A stretch of 64,000 bases of DNA from an uncultured Lacinutrix sp. (GCF_947500605.1 NZ_CANMSJ010000002.1:186001-250000), one strand, 5' to 3'. Counted from the stretch's first letter, positions 8,872 to 18,081 are shown. Program-made: numbers and translations. The notes: generated from the letters alone by a model not told the origin.

Positions 8872-8885
8872 TAGCTTGCTTTTTT
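8855..8885 (+). terminator. Intrinsic terminator of the GTPase/kinase locus
   Basis: An 8-bp stem AGCAAGCT/AGCTTGCT with a 4-base TAAT loop, flanked by A6 on the left and T5 on the right. The TAA stop of the second kinase lies at the end of the left arm and loop. The A and T tracts make it usable from both strands, suiting the convergent TerB-like gene. Confidence 0.85.
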
Positions 8886-8904
8886 AATCATGTAAAAGAA
8901 GGAA

Positions 8905-9336
8905 TTATCTATTCATTCCTTTTATTTCTTCTGTAAAAGTATCTAAATCCACACCATTACTTACTAAAGTTAATGCTTTATCTATTACGTACTTTACGTT
9001 CTCTGGATTAAAACCTAAACCAACAGCAATTTTACGTAATAAAACCTCTTCGTGATCTCCCTTAATATGATCTACATAAACCATACGAGATAAATCGAAT
9101 AAACGCTCTAAACGACTATCGTAAGATGTTGGAGGATTAATTGGGTGCGATTGGTAATCCTTTAATATAGTTTTATAATCGTTTTCACCAATGTCTAAAT
9201 TACGAGCTAAACGATCTAAGAATGTTTTTTCTTCATCGCTAATAATTCCGTCGTCCATTGCCACTCTTACAATAGATGCAAAATGGTCTTCGTTACGCTT
9301 CTTAAATCCGCTATCAAATAAATCTGAAAATGACAT
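8905..9336 (-). CDS. TerB family tellurite-resistance-like protein
   Basis: A 143-residue all-helical cytoplasmic protein. The pattern DHFASIVRVAMDDGIISDEE followed by FLDRLARNLDIGENDY is typical of TerB-like domains, with acidic residues that bind divalent metal in TerB proteins. Resistance to tellurite is not implied: in Bacteroidota single TerB-domain proteins are mostly uncharacterised and no other ter genes are nearby. It is a single-gene unit, convergent with the kinase genes and divergent from mfd, with a promoter-like TATCTTTG on the minus strand at 9360-9367. Start chosen at the ATG 9336. Confidence 0.75.
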   Translation of the reverse strand: MSFSDLFDSGFKKRNEDHFASIVRVAMDDGIISDEEKTFLDRLARNLDIGENDYKTILKDYQSHPINPPTSYDSRLERLFDLSRMVYVDHIKGDHEEVLLRKIAVGLGFNPENVKYVIDKALTLVSNGVDLDTFTEEIKGMNR

Positions 9337-9359
9337 ATATTTTATATTTTTTAGAGCGT

Positions 9360-9367
9360 CAAAGATA
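9360..9367 (-). promoter_or_regulatory. Promoter -7 element for the TerB-like gene
   Basis: TATCTTTG on the minus strand, an exact TANNTTTG match, 24 bases before the ATG. The -33 TTG is not evident. The rest of the 236-base gap to mfd is AT-rich, with a short inverted repeat (AAACGTT/AACGTTT) near 9475-9500 and no open frame of note. Confidence 0.45.
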
Positions 9368-9545
9368 GTTAAACTTCAAATCTTTTGAAATGAAATCTTT
9401 CTTTTTTTAGACTTTCATTTTACGCTTTTTAACTTAAAGTAAAATACCATACTTCAACGATTAGTTTACATCTTAAAAACGTTATAAAACAAAACGTTTA
9501 TTGATAATTATAATTTCATAATTACCAATTCAAAAATCTATCTCT

Positions 9546-9553
9546 TATATTTG
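9546..9553 (+). promoter_or_regulatory. Promoter -7 element for mfd
   Basis: TATATTTG, an exact match to TANNTTTG, ends 19 bases before the GTG start of mfd. No TTG was found at the -33 spacing. Confidence 0.45.
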
Positions 9554-9572
9554 TTGTCCAATACTTTTATAC

Positions 9573-12500
9573 GTGAGCAAATCTCTAATCTCGCAAACTT
9601 ATGCACAGTCTTTGCAAATGCAAAAACTGAACTCTGCTATTGCCAAAACTCAAGAAAAAACAAATAAAACGCATATAAAAGGCCTTATTGGCTCTGCACT
9701 TTCATTTGTTATAAACGAAAGCTTTAAAACAGCCGAAAAACCTTTTCTTTTAATTTTTAACGACAAGGAAGAAGCCGCTTTTTATCTTAACGATTTAGAA
9801 CAACTTATAAATGGTAAAGATGTTTTATTCTATCCTGGAAGCTATAGGAGACCTTATCAAATTGAAGAAACAGACAATGCAAATATACTTTTACGTGCAG
9901 AGGTTTTAAACCGAATTAATTCACGTAAAAAACCTGCTATAATTGTTACTTATCCAGATGCCCTTTTCGAAAAAGTAGTAACTAGAAAAGAACTAGATCG
10001 AAATACTTTAAAAATTAATGTAGGAGACGATCTTAATATCGACTTTGTAAATGAAGTACTTTTTGAATACAAATTTAAACGTGTAGATTTCGTTACAGAA
10101 CCTGGCGAATTTTCTGTTAGAGGTGGTATTGTAGATGTATTCTCGTTTTCACACGATGAACCATACAGGATTGAGTTTTTTGGAGACGAAGTAGATAGTA
10201 TTAGAACCTTCGATGTAGAGACACAACTCTCTAATCAACAGATTAAAAAAATTGGCATTATTCCAAATGTCGAAAAAAAGTTTTTAAACGAGACTCGTGA
10301 GAGTTTCTTAAAATACATAGCCTCTAAAACAGTTGTTTTTACTAAAAACGTAGAGGTTCTTTTTTCAAGAATAGACGAATTTTATACAAAGGCTGAAGAT
10401 GCTTTTAAAACCCTTTCAACCGAAGTACAACATTCTGAACCCGAAGAACTCTTTTGTAATTCTTCATTATTAAAACGTCAACTATTAGATTTCAATGTCG
10501 TAGAATTTGGTACAGATTCTTGGTTAAAACCTCAAGAAGAAATAGTATTTAATACTACGCCACAACCTGCGTTTAATAAACAGTTCGATTTACTTATCGA
10601 TAACTTAAACAAAAGCCATAACAATGGTTTTACAAATTATATTGCTTGTGTTAGCGAACAACAAGCAAAGCGTTTTCACGACATTTTTAACGATGTAGAG
10701 CAAGATGTAAAATACCAAACCATTACATTATCGCTTTTTCAAGGTTTTGTAGACCATGAAAACAAAATGGTGGTTTACACAGATCATCAAATTTTTGAAC
10801 GTTACCATAAGTTTCATCTTAAAAATGGTTACGCCAAAAAGCAAGCCATTACCTTAAAAGAGATTACTAATCTTGATATTGGAGATTATGTAACACATAT
10901 AGATCACGGTATTGGAAAATTTGGTGGCCTTAAAAAAATAGATGTCGAAGGTAAATTGCAAGAAGCTATAAAATTAGTTTATGGCGAACGCGATATTTTA
11001 TATTTAAGTATCCATTCTTTACATAAAATTACCAAATTTAATGGTAAAGATGGTAAACCGCCAAAGGTTTACAAATTAGGTAGCAAAGCATGGAAAGTAC
11101 TTAAAGAGAAAACCAAATCTAGAGTTAAACATGTTGCCTTTAATTTAATAAAACTATACGCTAAACGTAAACTTGAAAAAGGTTACCAATACAAACAGGA
11201 TAGTTATTTACAACACGAACTAGAAGCGTCTTTTATTTACGAAGACACGCCAGACCAAATTACTGCAACTGCAGATATTAAAGCAGATATGGAAAGCGAG
11301 CGACCAATGGATCGTTTAATTTGTGGAGATGTAGGTTTTGGTAAAACAGAGGTTGCTATACGTGCCGCTTTTAAGGCCGTAGATAATGGCAAACAAGTAG
11401 CCGTTTTAGTACCAACAACTATATTAGCATTCCAACACCATAAAACCTTTACAGAACGTTTAAAGGAGTTTCCTGTAACTGTAGATTATGTTAATCGTTT
11501 TCGTACTGCAAAACAAAAACGCGAGACTTTAGAGAGGTTAGAAAAAGGGCATGTAGATATTATTATTGGCACACACCAGCTAGTAAATAAAAAGGTGAAA
11601 TTTAAAGATTTAGGTCTATTAATTGTAGATGAAGAACAAAAATTTGGTGTTGCTGTAAAAGAAAAATTAAAAACCTTAAAAGACAATGTAGATGTCTTGA
11701 CTTTAACTGCCACTCCTATTCCAAGGACGCTTCAGTTTAGTTTAATGGCTGCACGAGATTTATCGGTAATTACCACTGCTCCACCTAATCGTTATCCTAT
11801 AGAAAGTAATGTTATTCGCTTTAGCGAAGATGCTATTAGAGATGCGGTGAGTTATGAGATACAACGTGGCGGACAAATATTTTTTATCCACAATCGTATA
11901 GAGAATATTAAAGAAGTTGCCGGTATGATTCAACGTTTAGTCCCAGACGCAAAAGTTGGTATTGGACATGGACAAATGGATGGTAAAAAGCTAGAAGAGC
12001 TTATGCTTGCCTTTATGGATGGTGCTTTCGATGTTCTGGTAAGTACAACCATTATAGAAAGCGGACTAGATGTACCAAATGCAAACACCATATTTATTAA
12101 TAACGCTAATAATTTTGGATTAAGCGATTTACACCAAATGCGTGGTCGTGTAGGACGTAGCAATAAGAAAGCATTCTGTTATTTTATTACACCAGAGTAT
12201 TCTGCAATGACAGACGATGCCAGAAAACGTATTCAAGCCTTAGAGCAATTTACCGCTTTAGGAAGTGGTTTTAATATTGCTATGAAGGATTTAGAAATTA
12301 GAGGTGCAGGAGATTTATTGGGTGGTGAGCAAAGTGGTTTTATAAATGAAATTGGCTTCGACACCTACCAGAAAATACTTAATGAAGCTATTGAAGAGCT
12401 TAAAGAAAATGAATTCAAGGATTTATATGACGAAGATCCCGAAGGCAAAGAATACGTAAAAGACATGACTATTGATAGTGATTTAGAGTTACTATTTCCA

Positions 12501-12920
12501 GATGATTATATTAATAATATAGCCGAAAGACTAAGCCTTTACACACAGCTTAATAATTTTAAAACTGAAGAAGAATTAGCCAAATTTGAAACTGAACTAA
12601 TAGATAGATTTGGAGAACTGCCAACACAAGTAGTAGATTTATTAGACAGTGTAAGATTAAAATGGATTGCTATTAAATTAGGAATCGAAAAGGTTATTAT
12701 GAAAAATGGTAAACTTACAGGTTACTTTATTAACGATCAACAAAGTCGCTTTTACCAAAGTACAAACTTTAATAAATTATTAAAATATGTACAACAAAAC
12801 CCTAGAGCTGGAAAAATGAAAGAAAAACAAACCAGAAAAGGATTGCGTTTATTACTTACCTTTGAAAATATTAAAACGGTAGAACAAGCGTTAGCAGTAC
12901 TTAAACCCATATTAAATTAA
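9573..12920 (+). CDS. mfd: Transcription-repair coupling factor Mfd
   Basis: ATP-dependent translocase that removes RNA polymerase stalled at DNA lesions and recruits the UvrABC excision system. The 1115-residue protein has the UvrB-like N-terminal module, the RNA polymerase interaction region (LDIGDYVTHIDHGIGKFGG), then the RecG-like helicase: Walker A GDVGFGKTE, Walker B with DEEQ (many Mfd have DEEH), TATPIPRTL, and motif VI MRGRVGRS, and the C-terminal TRCF domain. The start is taken as the GTG at 9573; the next in-frame Met is 16 codons inside and would shorten the usual N-terminus. It is monocistronic, with a promoter element just upstream. Confidence 0.97.
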   Translation: MSKSLISQTYAQSLQMQKLNSAIAKTQEKTNKTHIKGLIGSALSFVINESFKTAEKPFLLIFNDKEEAAFYLNDLEQLINGKDVLFYPGSYRRPYQIEETDNANILLRAEVLNRINSRKKPAIIVTYPDALFEKVVTRKELDRNTLKINVGDDLNIDFVNEVLFEYKFKRVDFVTEPGEFSVRGGIVDVFSFSHDEPYRIEFFGDEVDSIRTFDVETQLSNQQIKKIGIIPNVEKKFLNETRESFLKYIASKTVVFTKNVEVLFSRIDEFYTKAEDAFKTLSTEVQHSEPEELFCNSSLLKRQLLDFNVVEFGTDSWLKPQEEIVFNTTPQPAFNKQFDLLIDNLNKSHNNGFTNYIACVSEQQAKRFHDIFNDVEQDVKYQTITLSLFQGFVDHENKMVVYTDHQIFERYHKFHLKNGYAKKQAITLKEITNLDIGDYVTHIDHGIGKFGGLKKIDVEGKLQEAIKLVYGERDILYLSIHSLHKITKFNGKDGKPPKVYKLGSKAWKVLKEKTKSRVKHVAFNLIKLYAKRKLEKGYQYKQDSYLQHELEASFIYEDTPDQITATADIKADMESERPMDRLICGDVGFGKTEVAIRAAFKAVDNGKQVAVLVPTTILAFQHHKTFTERLKEFPVTVDYVNRFRTAKQKRETLERLEKGHVDIIIGTHQLVNKKVKFKDLGLLIVDEEQKFGVAVKEKLKTLKDNVDVLTLTATPIPRTLQFSLMAARDLSVITTAPPNRYPIESNVIRFSEDAIRDAVSYEIQRGGQIFFIHNRIENIKEVAGMIQRLVPDAKVGIGHGQMDGKKLEELMLAFMDGAFDVLVSTTIIESGLDVPNANTIFINNANNFGLSDLHQMRGRVGRSNKKAFCYFITPEYSAMTDDARKRIQALEQFTALGSGFNIAMKDLEIRGAGDLLGGEQSGFINEIGFDTYQKILNEAIEELKENEFKDLYDEDPEGKEYVKDMTIDSDLELLFPDDYINNIAERLSLYTQLNNFKTEEELAKFETELIDRFGELPTQVVDLLDSVRLKWIAIKLGIEKVIMKNGKLTGYFINDQQSRFYQSTNFNKLLKYVQQNPRAGKMKEKQTRKGLRLLLTFENIKTVEQALAVLKPILN

Positions 12921-12925
12921 AAAAT

Positions 12926-12933
12926 TATCTTTG
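12926..12933 (+). promoter_or_regulatory. Promoter -7 element for the TlpA-like gene
   Basis: TATCTTTG, an exact TANNTTTG match, 38 bases before the ATG at 12972 and only a few bases after the mfd stop. A 6-bp inverted repeat (GGCAAA/TTTGCC) overlaps the transcription start region. Confidence 0.4.
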
Positions 12934-12971
12934 GCAAAGTTTTTGCCTTACATGATATAAAACCATTAACA

Positions 12972-14318
12972 ATGACTAGAAAAATACTTTTTTTACTCGC
13001 TATATTACCTTCGGTATTATTCGCACAACATACCATTAAAGGCACTTTTACTCCTGCCGAAGATTTTAAATTTGCATTCCTATATCGTGTTACAGCAGAA
13101 ACTTCATTATTTGTTGCAAATGCAGATGTGGCAGAAGATGGTACTTTCGAAATAGCACTAGATAAAGCGACTATTCCAGGAACTTATCGTTTGGTTTATT
13201 CGCAACCTCAAGATCAATTTAATTTCGATTTTATTGTAAACAACAAAGAAGATATTGTTTTAAAGTTTGACTTACAAGAAGGTTTATCTTTCGATAAATC
13301 TACAGAAAACAAACTATACAACTCTTATAATAGAAGCATGGCTTTGGTAAACAAAAGCATCCGTAACTATTATGGAGCTGGAAAAGAAGACAAAAGTGGT
13401 TATTCTAAGATTTTTAATATTCTAAAAAATACGCAAGAAGAGTTTGAAAAAGCTTCAAAAGGTATGATTGCTAATAACTTTATAAAAGCTTGTAGTCCAT
13501 ACATACCAAACGAATTAGAAGATGTTTCTACATTTTCTAAAAACATAAAAACTAATTATTTTTCAAATATCGATTTTGGAAATAAAATGCTTCAAGACTC
13601 TAACTTCTTAATTAAAACTACAATAGATTATGTTATTGGTTTTATAAACAGAAAAAATCCTGATGCTTCATATATAGAAAACATAGATACGGTTGTAAAA
13701 GCGATTGGAGACAATCCGAAAATTAAAGGAATTCTTTTAGAGATATTATGGAATCAGTTTTCAGTAGAAAATAACGAAGTAGTGGCCAACTACATTGGTT
13801 CTAAATATTTATTAGACATCGCTCGCGCTAATAACGATAACGAATTAGCTAATAGTATTATCTATTTTAAAAACGCATCTATAGGAAATATAGGTCCAGA
13901 TTTTAATATTGAAATAAAAGGTGAAAACGATAAAACAGAAGTTTCAAAACTTAGCAAATTAGAAGGCTCTAGCAACTATTTATTATTCTTTTGGAGTACA
14001 ACATGTTCTCATTGTTTAGACGAAATACCAGTGCTAAAAGAGTACATACAATCTAAAACAAAAGAAAATATAAAGGTTGTTGCCATAGCTTTAGACAACG
14101 ATCTATACCGTTGGAAAGATATGACTTACGAATATCCAGATTTTTTACACGTTTTTGGAGAAGGCAAATGGGAGAACCCAATTGGAGACCAATACAATGT
14201 AACAGGAACACCTAGTTATTTTGTACTAGATAAAGACAAAAAAATTATTGCTAAGCCTGATGACATTAACGCTTTTAAGAAATACTTTGATGGTTTAATT
14301 AAAGCTAAAAAAGAGTAG
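12972..14318 (+). CDS. TlpA-like thiol-disulfide oxidoreductase with N-terminal DUF4369-type domain
   Basis: A 448-residue exported protein. Residues 1-18 are a signal peptide (ILFLLAILPSVLFAQ). A beta-rich DUF4369-like domain follows (HTIKGTFTPAEDF and the strands after it), then a helical linker, and from about residue 310 a thioredoxin-fold domain with the redox motif Cys345-Ser-His-Cys348 (TTCSHCLDEIP) and the cis-Pro region GTPSYFVLD. Members of this group are periplasmic or surface thiol reductases in Bacteroidota, thought to keep cysteines or haem sites of exported proteins reduced; the partner here is unknown. It has its own promoter-like element and ends at a strong bidirectional terminator. 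Confidence 0.85.
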   Translation: MTRKILFLLAILPSVLFAQHTIKGTFTPAEDFKFAFLYRVTAETSLFVANADVAEDGTFEIALDKATIPGTYRLVYSQPQDQFNFDFIVNNKEDIVLKFDLQEGLSFDKSTENKLYNSYNRSMALVNKSIRNYYGAGKEDKSGYSKIFNILKNTQEEFEKASKGMIANNFIKACSPYIPNELEDVSTFSKNIKTNYFSNIDFGNKMLQDSNFLIKTTIDYVIGFINRKNPDASYIENIDTVVKAIGDNPKIKGILLEILWNQFSVENNEVVANYIGSKYLLDIARANNDNELANSIIYFKNASIGNIGPDFNIEIKGENDKTEVSKLSKLEGSSNYLLFFWSTTCSHCLDEIPVLKEYIQSKTKENIKVVAIALDNDLYRWKDMTYEYPDFLHVFGEGKWENPIGDQYNVTGTPSYFVLDKDKKIIAKPDDINAFKKYFDGLIKAKKE

Positions 14319-14343
14319 TTTCTATAACTAAAATATATAACAT

Positions 14344-14375
14344 AAAAAATGCGAAGCAGGTGCTTCGCATTTTTT
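14344..14375. terminator. Bidirectional intrinsic terminator
   Basis: A 14-bp perfect stem (six A/T pairs plus TGCGAAGC/GCTTCGCA) with a 4-base AGGT loop between the converging TlpA-like and M61 genes. A- and T-tracts on both sides allow function in both directions. Confidence 0.9.
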
Positions 14376-14408
14376 ATTTAAAGTATACTCTATAATTTAA
14401 TTACAATA

Positions 14409-16169
14409 CTATTGCTTTAACCAAGAGTCTCTGTTTTTTAAAAGCTCTTTGTTTTTATCTTCCGAAATACTAATAGTATATCTTGGATTAGCAACTAAAG
14501 TTAACGTTGTTGTTTTTGTTTCCTTATTTCTAATAAACTCAATAGTTATTGTTTTCTTTTCTGAAGTATTAATTATTGACTCAACCGTATTTGTTTCAGC
14601 TATTTTAAGACCATTTACACTTACTAGCTCATCTCCTTTCTCTAATCCTGAAAGATAAGCTGGAGAGCCAATTTTAGCACTCCTAGACACTATATTATTA
14701 TTTAACGAAAGACCAGAGAAATTACTTTTAGAATCCTGTTCAATTTTTAATCCTACCGTTTTAAATAATGCATTATAATCTGGCATGTTACTCTTATAAA
14801 TATAATTATTGAAGAAGTTGTTTCCAAAATCTTCACCAGCGTAAGCATTTAATAAGTCGTTAAGATTTTGAATAGTATATGGTGTTTCAGTTTTTCCGTA
14901 CGTACTCCAAACCATCTTCATATAATCATCTAAATTCAAGTATTTTTCGCGTAAAGACAAGTCTAAAGCCAAGCCTAAAACACTTCCGTAAGAATAATAA
15001 GAGATAAATGTATTGTCTCTATTTACAGGATCTATTGACGATGCAGCATCTACAAATGGTGCTTGATAGCTCATTTCAATAGGATTAAAGAACTGTCTTG
15101 CAGGAGAGTTCCATACGTAATTAAAAGTACCGTTTAATCCATTTACATAATCTTCTGGAGTAATAACTCCTGCCCTACACAAAATAAGATTGGTGTAGTA
15201 ACTTGTAAAACCTTCTGCAAACCAAAGTTCTCCACTCATGTTTGCTTCTTCAAAATTAAAAGGCTCTAAAGATTGTGGACGAATACGCTCTACATTCCAT
15301 GCATGGAAAAACTCATGAGAAACAGTACCTATGTTTCCTTTCATTCCGCCTTCGGCTAAACCTTCTTTATCTGTTAAAATAGTAGAGTTTCTATGTTCCA
15401 TACCATCTCCACTTACATTACCAATATAGCAAGCTAAAAACGTGTATTTTCCATAATCGAAACTTGGCAATTCGCCATAAACAGCTTCTTCGGCTAAAAC
15501 AACTTTCTTAACTTTTTCGAAGTAAGTGTCTAAATCTTCTTCCGATCCTTTGTGGTGTAATACAAATTCAATGTCTTGATTCTTAACTTTAAAACTCCTT
15601 TTACTATAATTACTTATCTCTGTTGGACTATCCATAAAATACTGCAAGTTTGGCGCAGTATAAGTTGTTCCAATTTTTAAAGGTAATTGCGTAGCCACTT
15701 TCCAGTTTAAATCTGTTCTTGGCTTAAAGGTAATTTCTATTGGGTTATCACTTAAACTTGGCGCATACATAAATGTAGCAGGAATATTAAGGTGTGCATG
15801 CGTCTCGTCTACTTGACTGTAAGTTCCATCTGCTCTATTGGCAAATAAAGTATAAGAAATATGTACGGTTTTATCATGATTTAAAACTTCCCAAGCTTGT
15901 GGGCTTAATCGTTTTATTTCTAAAACTTCACCTTTACTATTAAATGCTTTTACATTATACACATTTTTAGCAAAATCATGAATAGCATAACGTCCTGGCG
16001 AAGTACGACTCATTTGTACTAAAAGAGAATTTCCTTTTAAGTTTTTATATGAAATATCAATACTCGCTTCGTGATGCACTGCATTCTCGAAACCTATGGA
16101 GTAGCTTATATTTTGAGCGAAAATTACTGTTGTAAAAAAAAGGGCAAGAATAGAAAAAACTGATTTCAT
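14409..16169 (-). CDS. M61 family metallopeptidase with PDZ domain (glycyl aminopeptidase-like)
   Basis: A 586-residue exported zinc peptidase. The signal peptide ends near FAQ at about residue 18. An N-terminal beta-rich M61 domain precedes the zinc motif HEFFH (His285, His289) in the context SHEFFHAWNVERIRP, and an ELWFAEGFTSYYT segment supplies the third metal ligand (Glu). A PDZ domain follows at about residues 480-560 (IGSPAYLSGLEKGDELVSVNG). Family knowledge: M61 enzymes release N-terminal Gly/Ala from peptides. It is the last minus-strand gene after umuC and umuD, 36 bases from umuD, but functionally unrelated to them. It ends at the shared terminator. Confidence 0.93.
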   Translation of the reverse strand: MKSVFSILALFFTTVIFAQNISYSIGFENAVHHEASIDISYKNLKGNSLLVQMSRTSPGRYAIHDFAKNVYNVKAFNSKGEVLEIKRLSPQAWEVLNHDKTVHISYTLFANRADGTYSQVDETHAHLNIPATFMYAPSLSDNPIEITFKPRTDLNWKVATQLPLKIGTTYTAPNLQYFMDSPTEISNYSKRSFKVKNQDIEFVLHHKGSEEDLDTYFEKVKKVVLAEEAVYGELPSFDYGKYTFLACYIGNVSGDGMEHRNSTILTDKEGLAEGGMKGNIGTVSHEFFHAWNVERIRPQSLEPFNFEEANMSGELWFAEGFTSYYTNLILCRAGVITPEDYVNGLNGTFNYVWNSPARQFFNPIEMSYQAPFVDAASSIDPVNRDNTFISYYSYGSVLGLALDLSLREKYLNLDDYMKMVWSTYGKTETPYTIQNLNDLLNAYAGEDFGNNFFNNYIYKSNMPDYNALFKTVGLKIEQDSKSNFSGLSLNNNIVSRSAKIGSPAYLSGLEKGDELVSVNGLKIAETNTVESIINTSEKKTITIEFIRNKETKTTTLTLVANPRYTISISEDKNKELLKNRDSWLKQ

Positions 16170-16205
16170 TTTTAAAGTAATATAGACGTTAGAATAGTAA
16201 TTAAG

Positions 16206-16646
16206 TTATACCTTTTTAATTACATTAGTTACAATACCCCAAATTAGGAAGTTGTTATCTTCGGTAATATTTATAATAGGATAATCTGGATTTTCTGGCT
16301 GTAACCAAACCTCATCTTTAGAAACTCTTAGACGTTTTACAGTAAACTCGCCATCTAGAAAGCAAACAGCAATTTTGTTGTTTTGTGGCTCTAAGCTTCT
16401 ATCTATTACCAATAAATCGTTATCATCTAGTCCAGCACCAATCATAGATTGTCCGCTTACTCTAGCATAAAAGGTTGCTTCTTTATTTTTTACAAGCTCT
16501 TCATCTAAAGACAAACGGTGTTCTTTAAAATCTTCTGCTGGCGATGGAAATCCTGCCGAAATACCTGTATCGAAAAACTGACCTGCAGTTCCGTCTATTG
16601 TTTCTGGTGTAAAGAAGGTTAAGCTTCCTTGTTTGTGCGCTATCAT
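16206..16646 (-). CDS. umuD: UmuD-like autoproteolytic subunit of DNA polymerase V (S24 family)
   Basis: A 146-residue LexA/UmuD-type protein without a DNA-binding domain. The self-cleavage site is SAGFPSPA, with the scissile bond expected at Ala31-Gly32. The catalytic dyad is Ser67 (SGQSM) and Lys104 (FTVKRLR). RecA-stimulated cleavage would give active UmuD' for translesion synthesis with UmuC. It lies downstream of umuC on the same strand (order umuC-umuD), with a 105-base gap that contains a 19-base repeat (16663-16681), so it may have its own promoter. That order is opposite to the well-known enterobacterial operon. Confidence 0.92.
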   Translation of the reverse strand: MIAHKQGSLTFFTPETIDGTAGQFFDTGISAGFPSPAEDFKEHRLSLDEELVKNKEATFYARVSGQSMIGAGLDDNDLLVIDRSLEPQNNKIAVCFLDGEFTVKRLRVSKDEVWLQPENPDYPIINITEDNNFLIWGIVTNVIKKV

Positions 16647-16662
16647 AGGCTGTATATTTATT

Positions 16663-16681
16663 ATTTCCGCGGAAGCGAAAA
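16663..16681. repeat. 19-base dispersed repeat, copy 1
   Basis: ATTTCCGCGGAAGCGAAAA, containing the palindrome TTCCGCGGAA, lies upstream of umuD. An identical 19-base copy occurs at 35051-35069 inside the C-terminal part of a secreted-protein gene. The GC-rich core stands out from the AT-rich surroundings. Confidence 0.55.
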
Positions 16682-16751
16682 AACCTTTAGTTTTATTTCT
16701 TTATAAATTTAGTGCTTTTCGCGAGATTTTTCACGGTACACTAAGTAACAT

Positions 16752-18011
16752 TTATTTAACCACTATAATATCGTTAATATTCGTGGTGTATTTTGGCGAT
16801 AAACGCTCTTGACGCATTTTCCAAGTGCGTTTTAAATCTTGACTTCCTAATTTTATTTTATTGCCTTTAAACTTAGCATTTAAAAAATCTATAGACTGCA
16901 TTAATGGTTGATGTTTTGGGTTTTGCGTATCGAATAAATTTAGCTGAAAACTATCCTCTGAAACCAAACCTGTAACCACAACTCCTGCGCGTTTGTATTT
17001 TATACCTTCCTTAAAAATTGACTTAACAGCACTAACTGCGCAGCTACTTATAATTAAAGATGAATTTGTTGGACTCGATAAATTAACACTCACACTTGCA
17101 CTATGTTGCTCCACACCTGCTTTGTGCCTGTCGCTACTTATACTTACAACAATAACATGGCAACTGGAGCCTTGTTTGCGCAATTTTTCGGCACAACTGG
17201 TTGCAAAAGTCGATACGCGCTCTTTTATATTATCGATATCGGAATACGTATACTCGAAACTTCGTGTGGTAGCAATTGCTTTTTTTACGGTATCGTACTC
17301 GTCTAACTTAAGTGTTGGAATACCTTCTAAATCTCGTTTTAATCGGGATTCTATAATAGAAAAATTACTTTTCACCCAAGCATCTGGTAATTGAGTAAAA
17401 TCGTAAGCAGTATTACAGCCTTTTGCTTTTAAACGTTTGCTTAAACGACGTCCAATACCCCAAACAGCATCTATTTTAATCCATTTAAGCGCTTTAATTC
17501 TTTTCTCGTCAGAATCTATAACATAAACGCCATTGGTCTCTTTTGGGAATTTTCTAGCAACCTTATTTGCTACTTTACAAAGCGCTTTTGTTGGCGCAAC
17601 ACCAACACAGGTTGGAATACCTGTCCATTTTAAAATGCGCTTTCGCATTTGGTTTCCGTAATCGTTAAAATCGTAATTATCGAAGCCTTTAAATTCTAAA
17701 AAAGATTCGTCTATACTATACACCTCGATGTCTGGCGTAAACTGTTTTAATATCTCCATAACACGACTGCTCATGTCTCCATACAAGGGATAATTTGAGG
17801 ATAAAACATGGACACCATTAGCCTTACAAAAGCTTTCCCATTTAAAAATAGGTGCTCCCATTGGCAGGTTTAAGTCTTTGGCTTCGTCACTTCGTGCGAT
17901 AACACAACCGTCGTTATTACTTAAAATAGCAACTGGTTTACCTTGTAAATTAGGGTTAAAAACACGTTCGCAAGAAGCATAGAAATTATTACAATCTACA
18001 AGTGCAAACAT
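16752..18011 (-). CDS. umuC: UmuC, catalytic subunit of DNA polymerase V (Y family)
   Basis: A 419-residue translesion polymerase. The palm motifs are FALVDCNNFYASCERVF (first catalytic Asp) and YSIDESFLEF (Asp-Glu pair). A helix-hairpin-helix (WGIGRRLSKRL) and the little-finger domain follow, then the UmuC-specific C-terminal segment QPLMQSIDFLNAKF. The ATG at 18011 is chosen: a TTG three codons upstream would overlap the promoter-like TACCTTTG (minus strand, 18018-18025), and homologues start at MFALVDCNN. It precedes umuD. Together with dinB 600 bases away it gives this genome two Y-family polymerases side by side. SOS induction is likely, but no LexA box could be recognised. Confidence 0.95.
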   Translation of the reverse strand: MFALVDCNNFYASCERVFNPNLQGKPVAILSNNDGCVIARSDEAKDLNLPMGAPIFKWESFCKANGVHVLSSNYPLYGDMSSRVMEILKQFTPDIEVYSIDESFLEFKGFDNYDFNDYGNQMRKRILKWTGIPTCVGVAPTKALCKVANKVARKFPKETNGVYVIDSDEKRIKALKWIKIDAVWGIGRRLSKRLKAKGCNTAYDFTQLPDAWVKSNFSIIESRLKRDLEGIPTLKLDEYDTVKKAIATTRSFEYTYSDIDNIKERVSTFATSCAEKLRKQGSSCHVIVVSISSDRHKAGVEQHSASVSVNLSSPTNSSLIISSCAVSAVKSIFKEGIKYKRAGVVVTGLVSEDSFQLNLFDTQNPKHQPLMQSIDFLNAKFKGNKIKLGSQDLKRTWKMRQERLSPKYTTNINDIIVVK

Positions 18012-18017
18012 AGACTG

Positions 18018-18025
18018 CAAAGGTA
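18018..18025 (-). promoter_or_regulatory. Promoter -7 element for umuC
   Basis: TACCTTTG on the minus strand, an exact TANNTTTG match, ends seven bases before the ATG at 18011. A transcript starting at the usual distance would have almost no leader. No TTG -33 box is evident, which would fit a regulated promoter. Confidence 0.45.
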
Positions 18026-18081
18026 TAGCAAAAGTGATTTGTGTTTTGGTTGGAAAAAAAATCTTATTAACTAAAAGCTTT

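Noticed and set aside
8905-9336. Tellurite resistance determinant
   Set aside because: Only a single TerB-like domain; no terC, terD or other resistance genes nearby.
11486-12163. Minus-strand frames within mfd
   Set aside because: Shadows of the conserved helicase region.
12933-12947. Terminator after mfd
   Set aside because: The 6-bp hairpin GGCAAA/TTTGCC lacks a T tract and overlaps the next promoter.
16993-17394. Open frames opposite umuC
   Set aside because: Antisense shadows of a clear Y-family polymerase gene.
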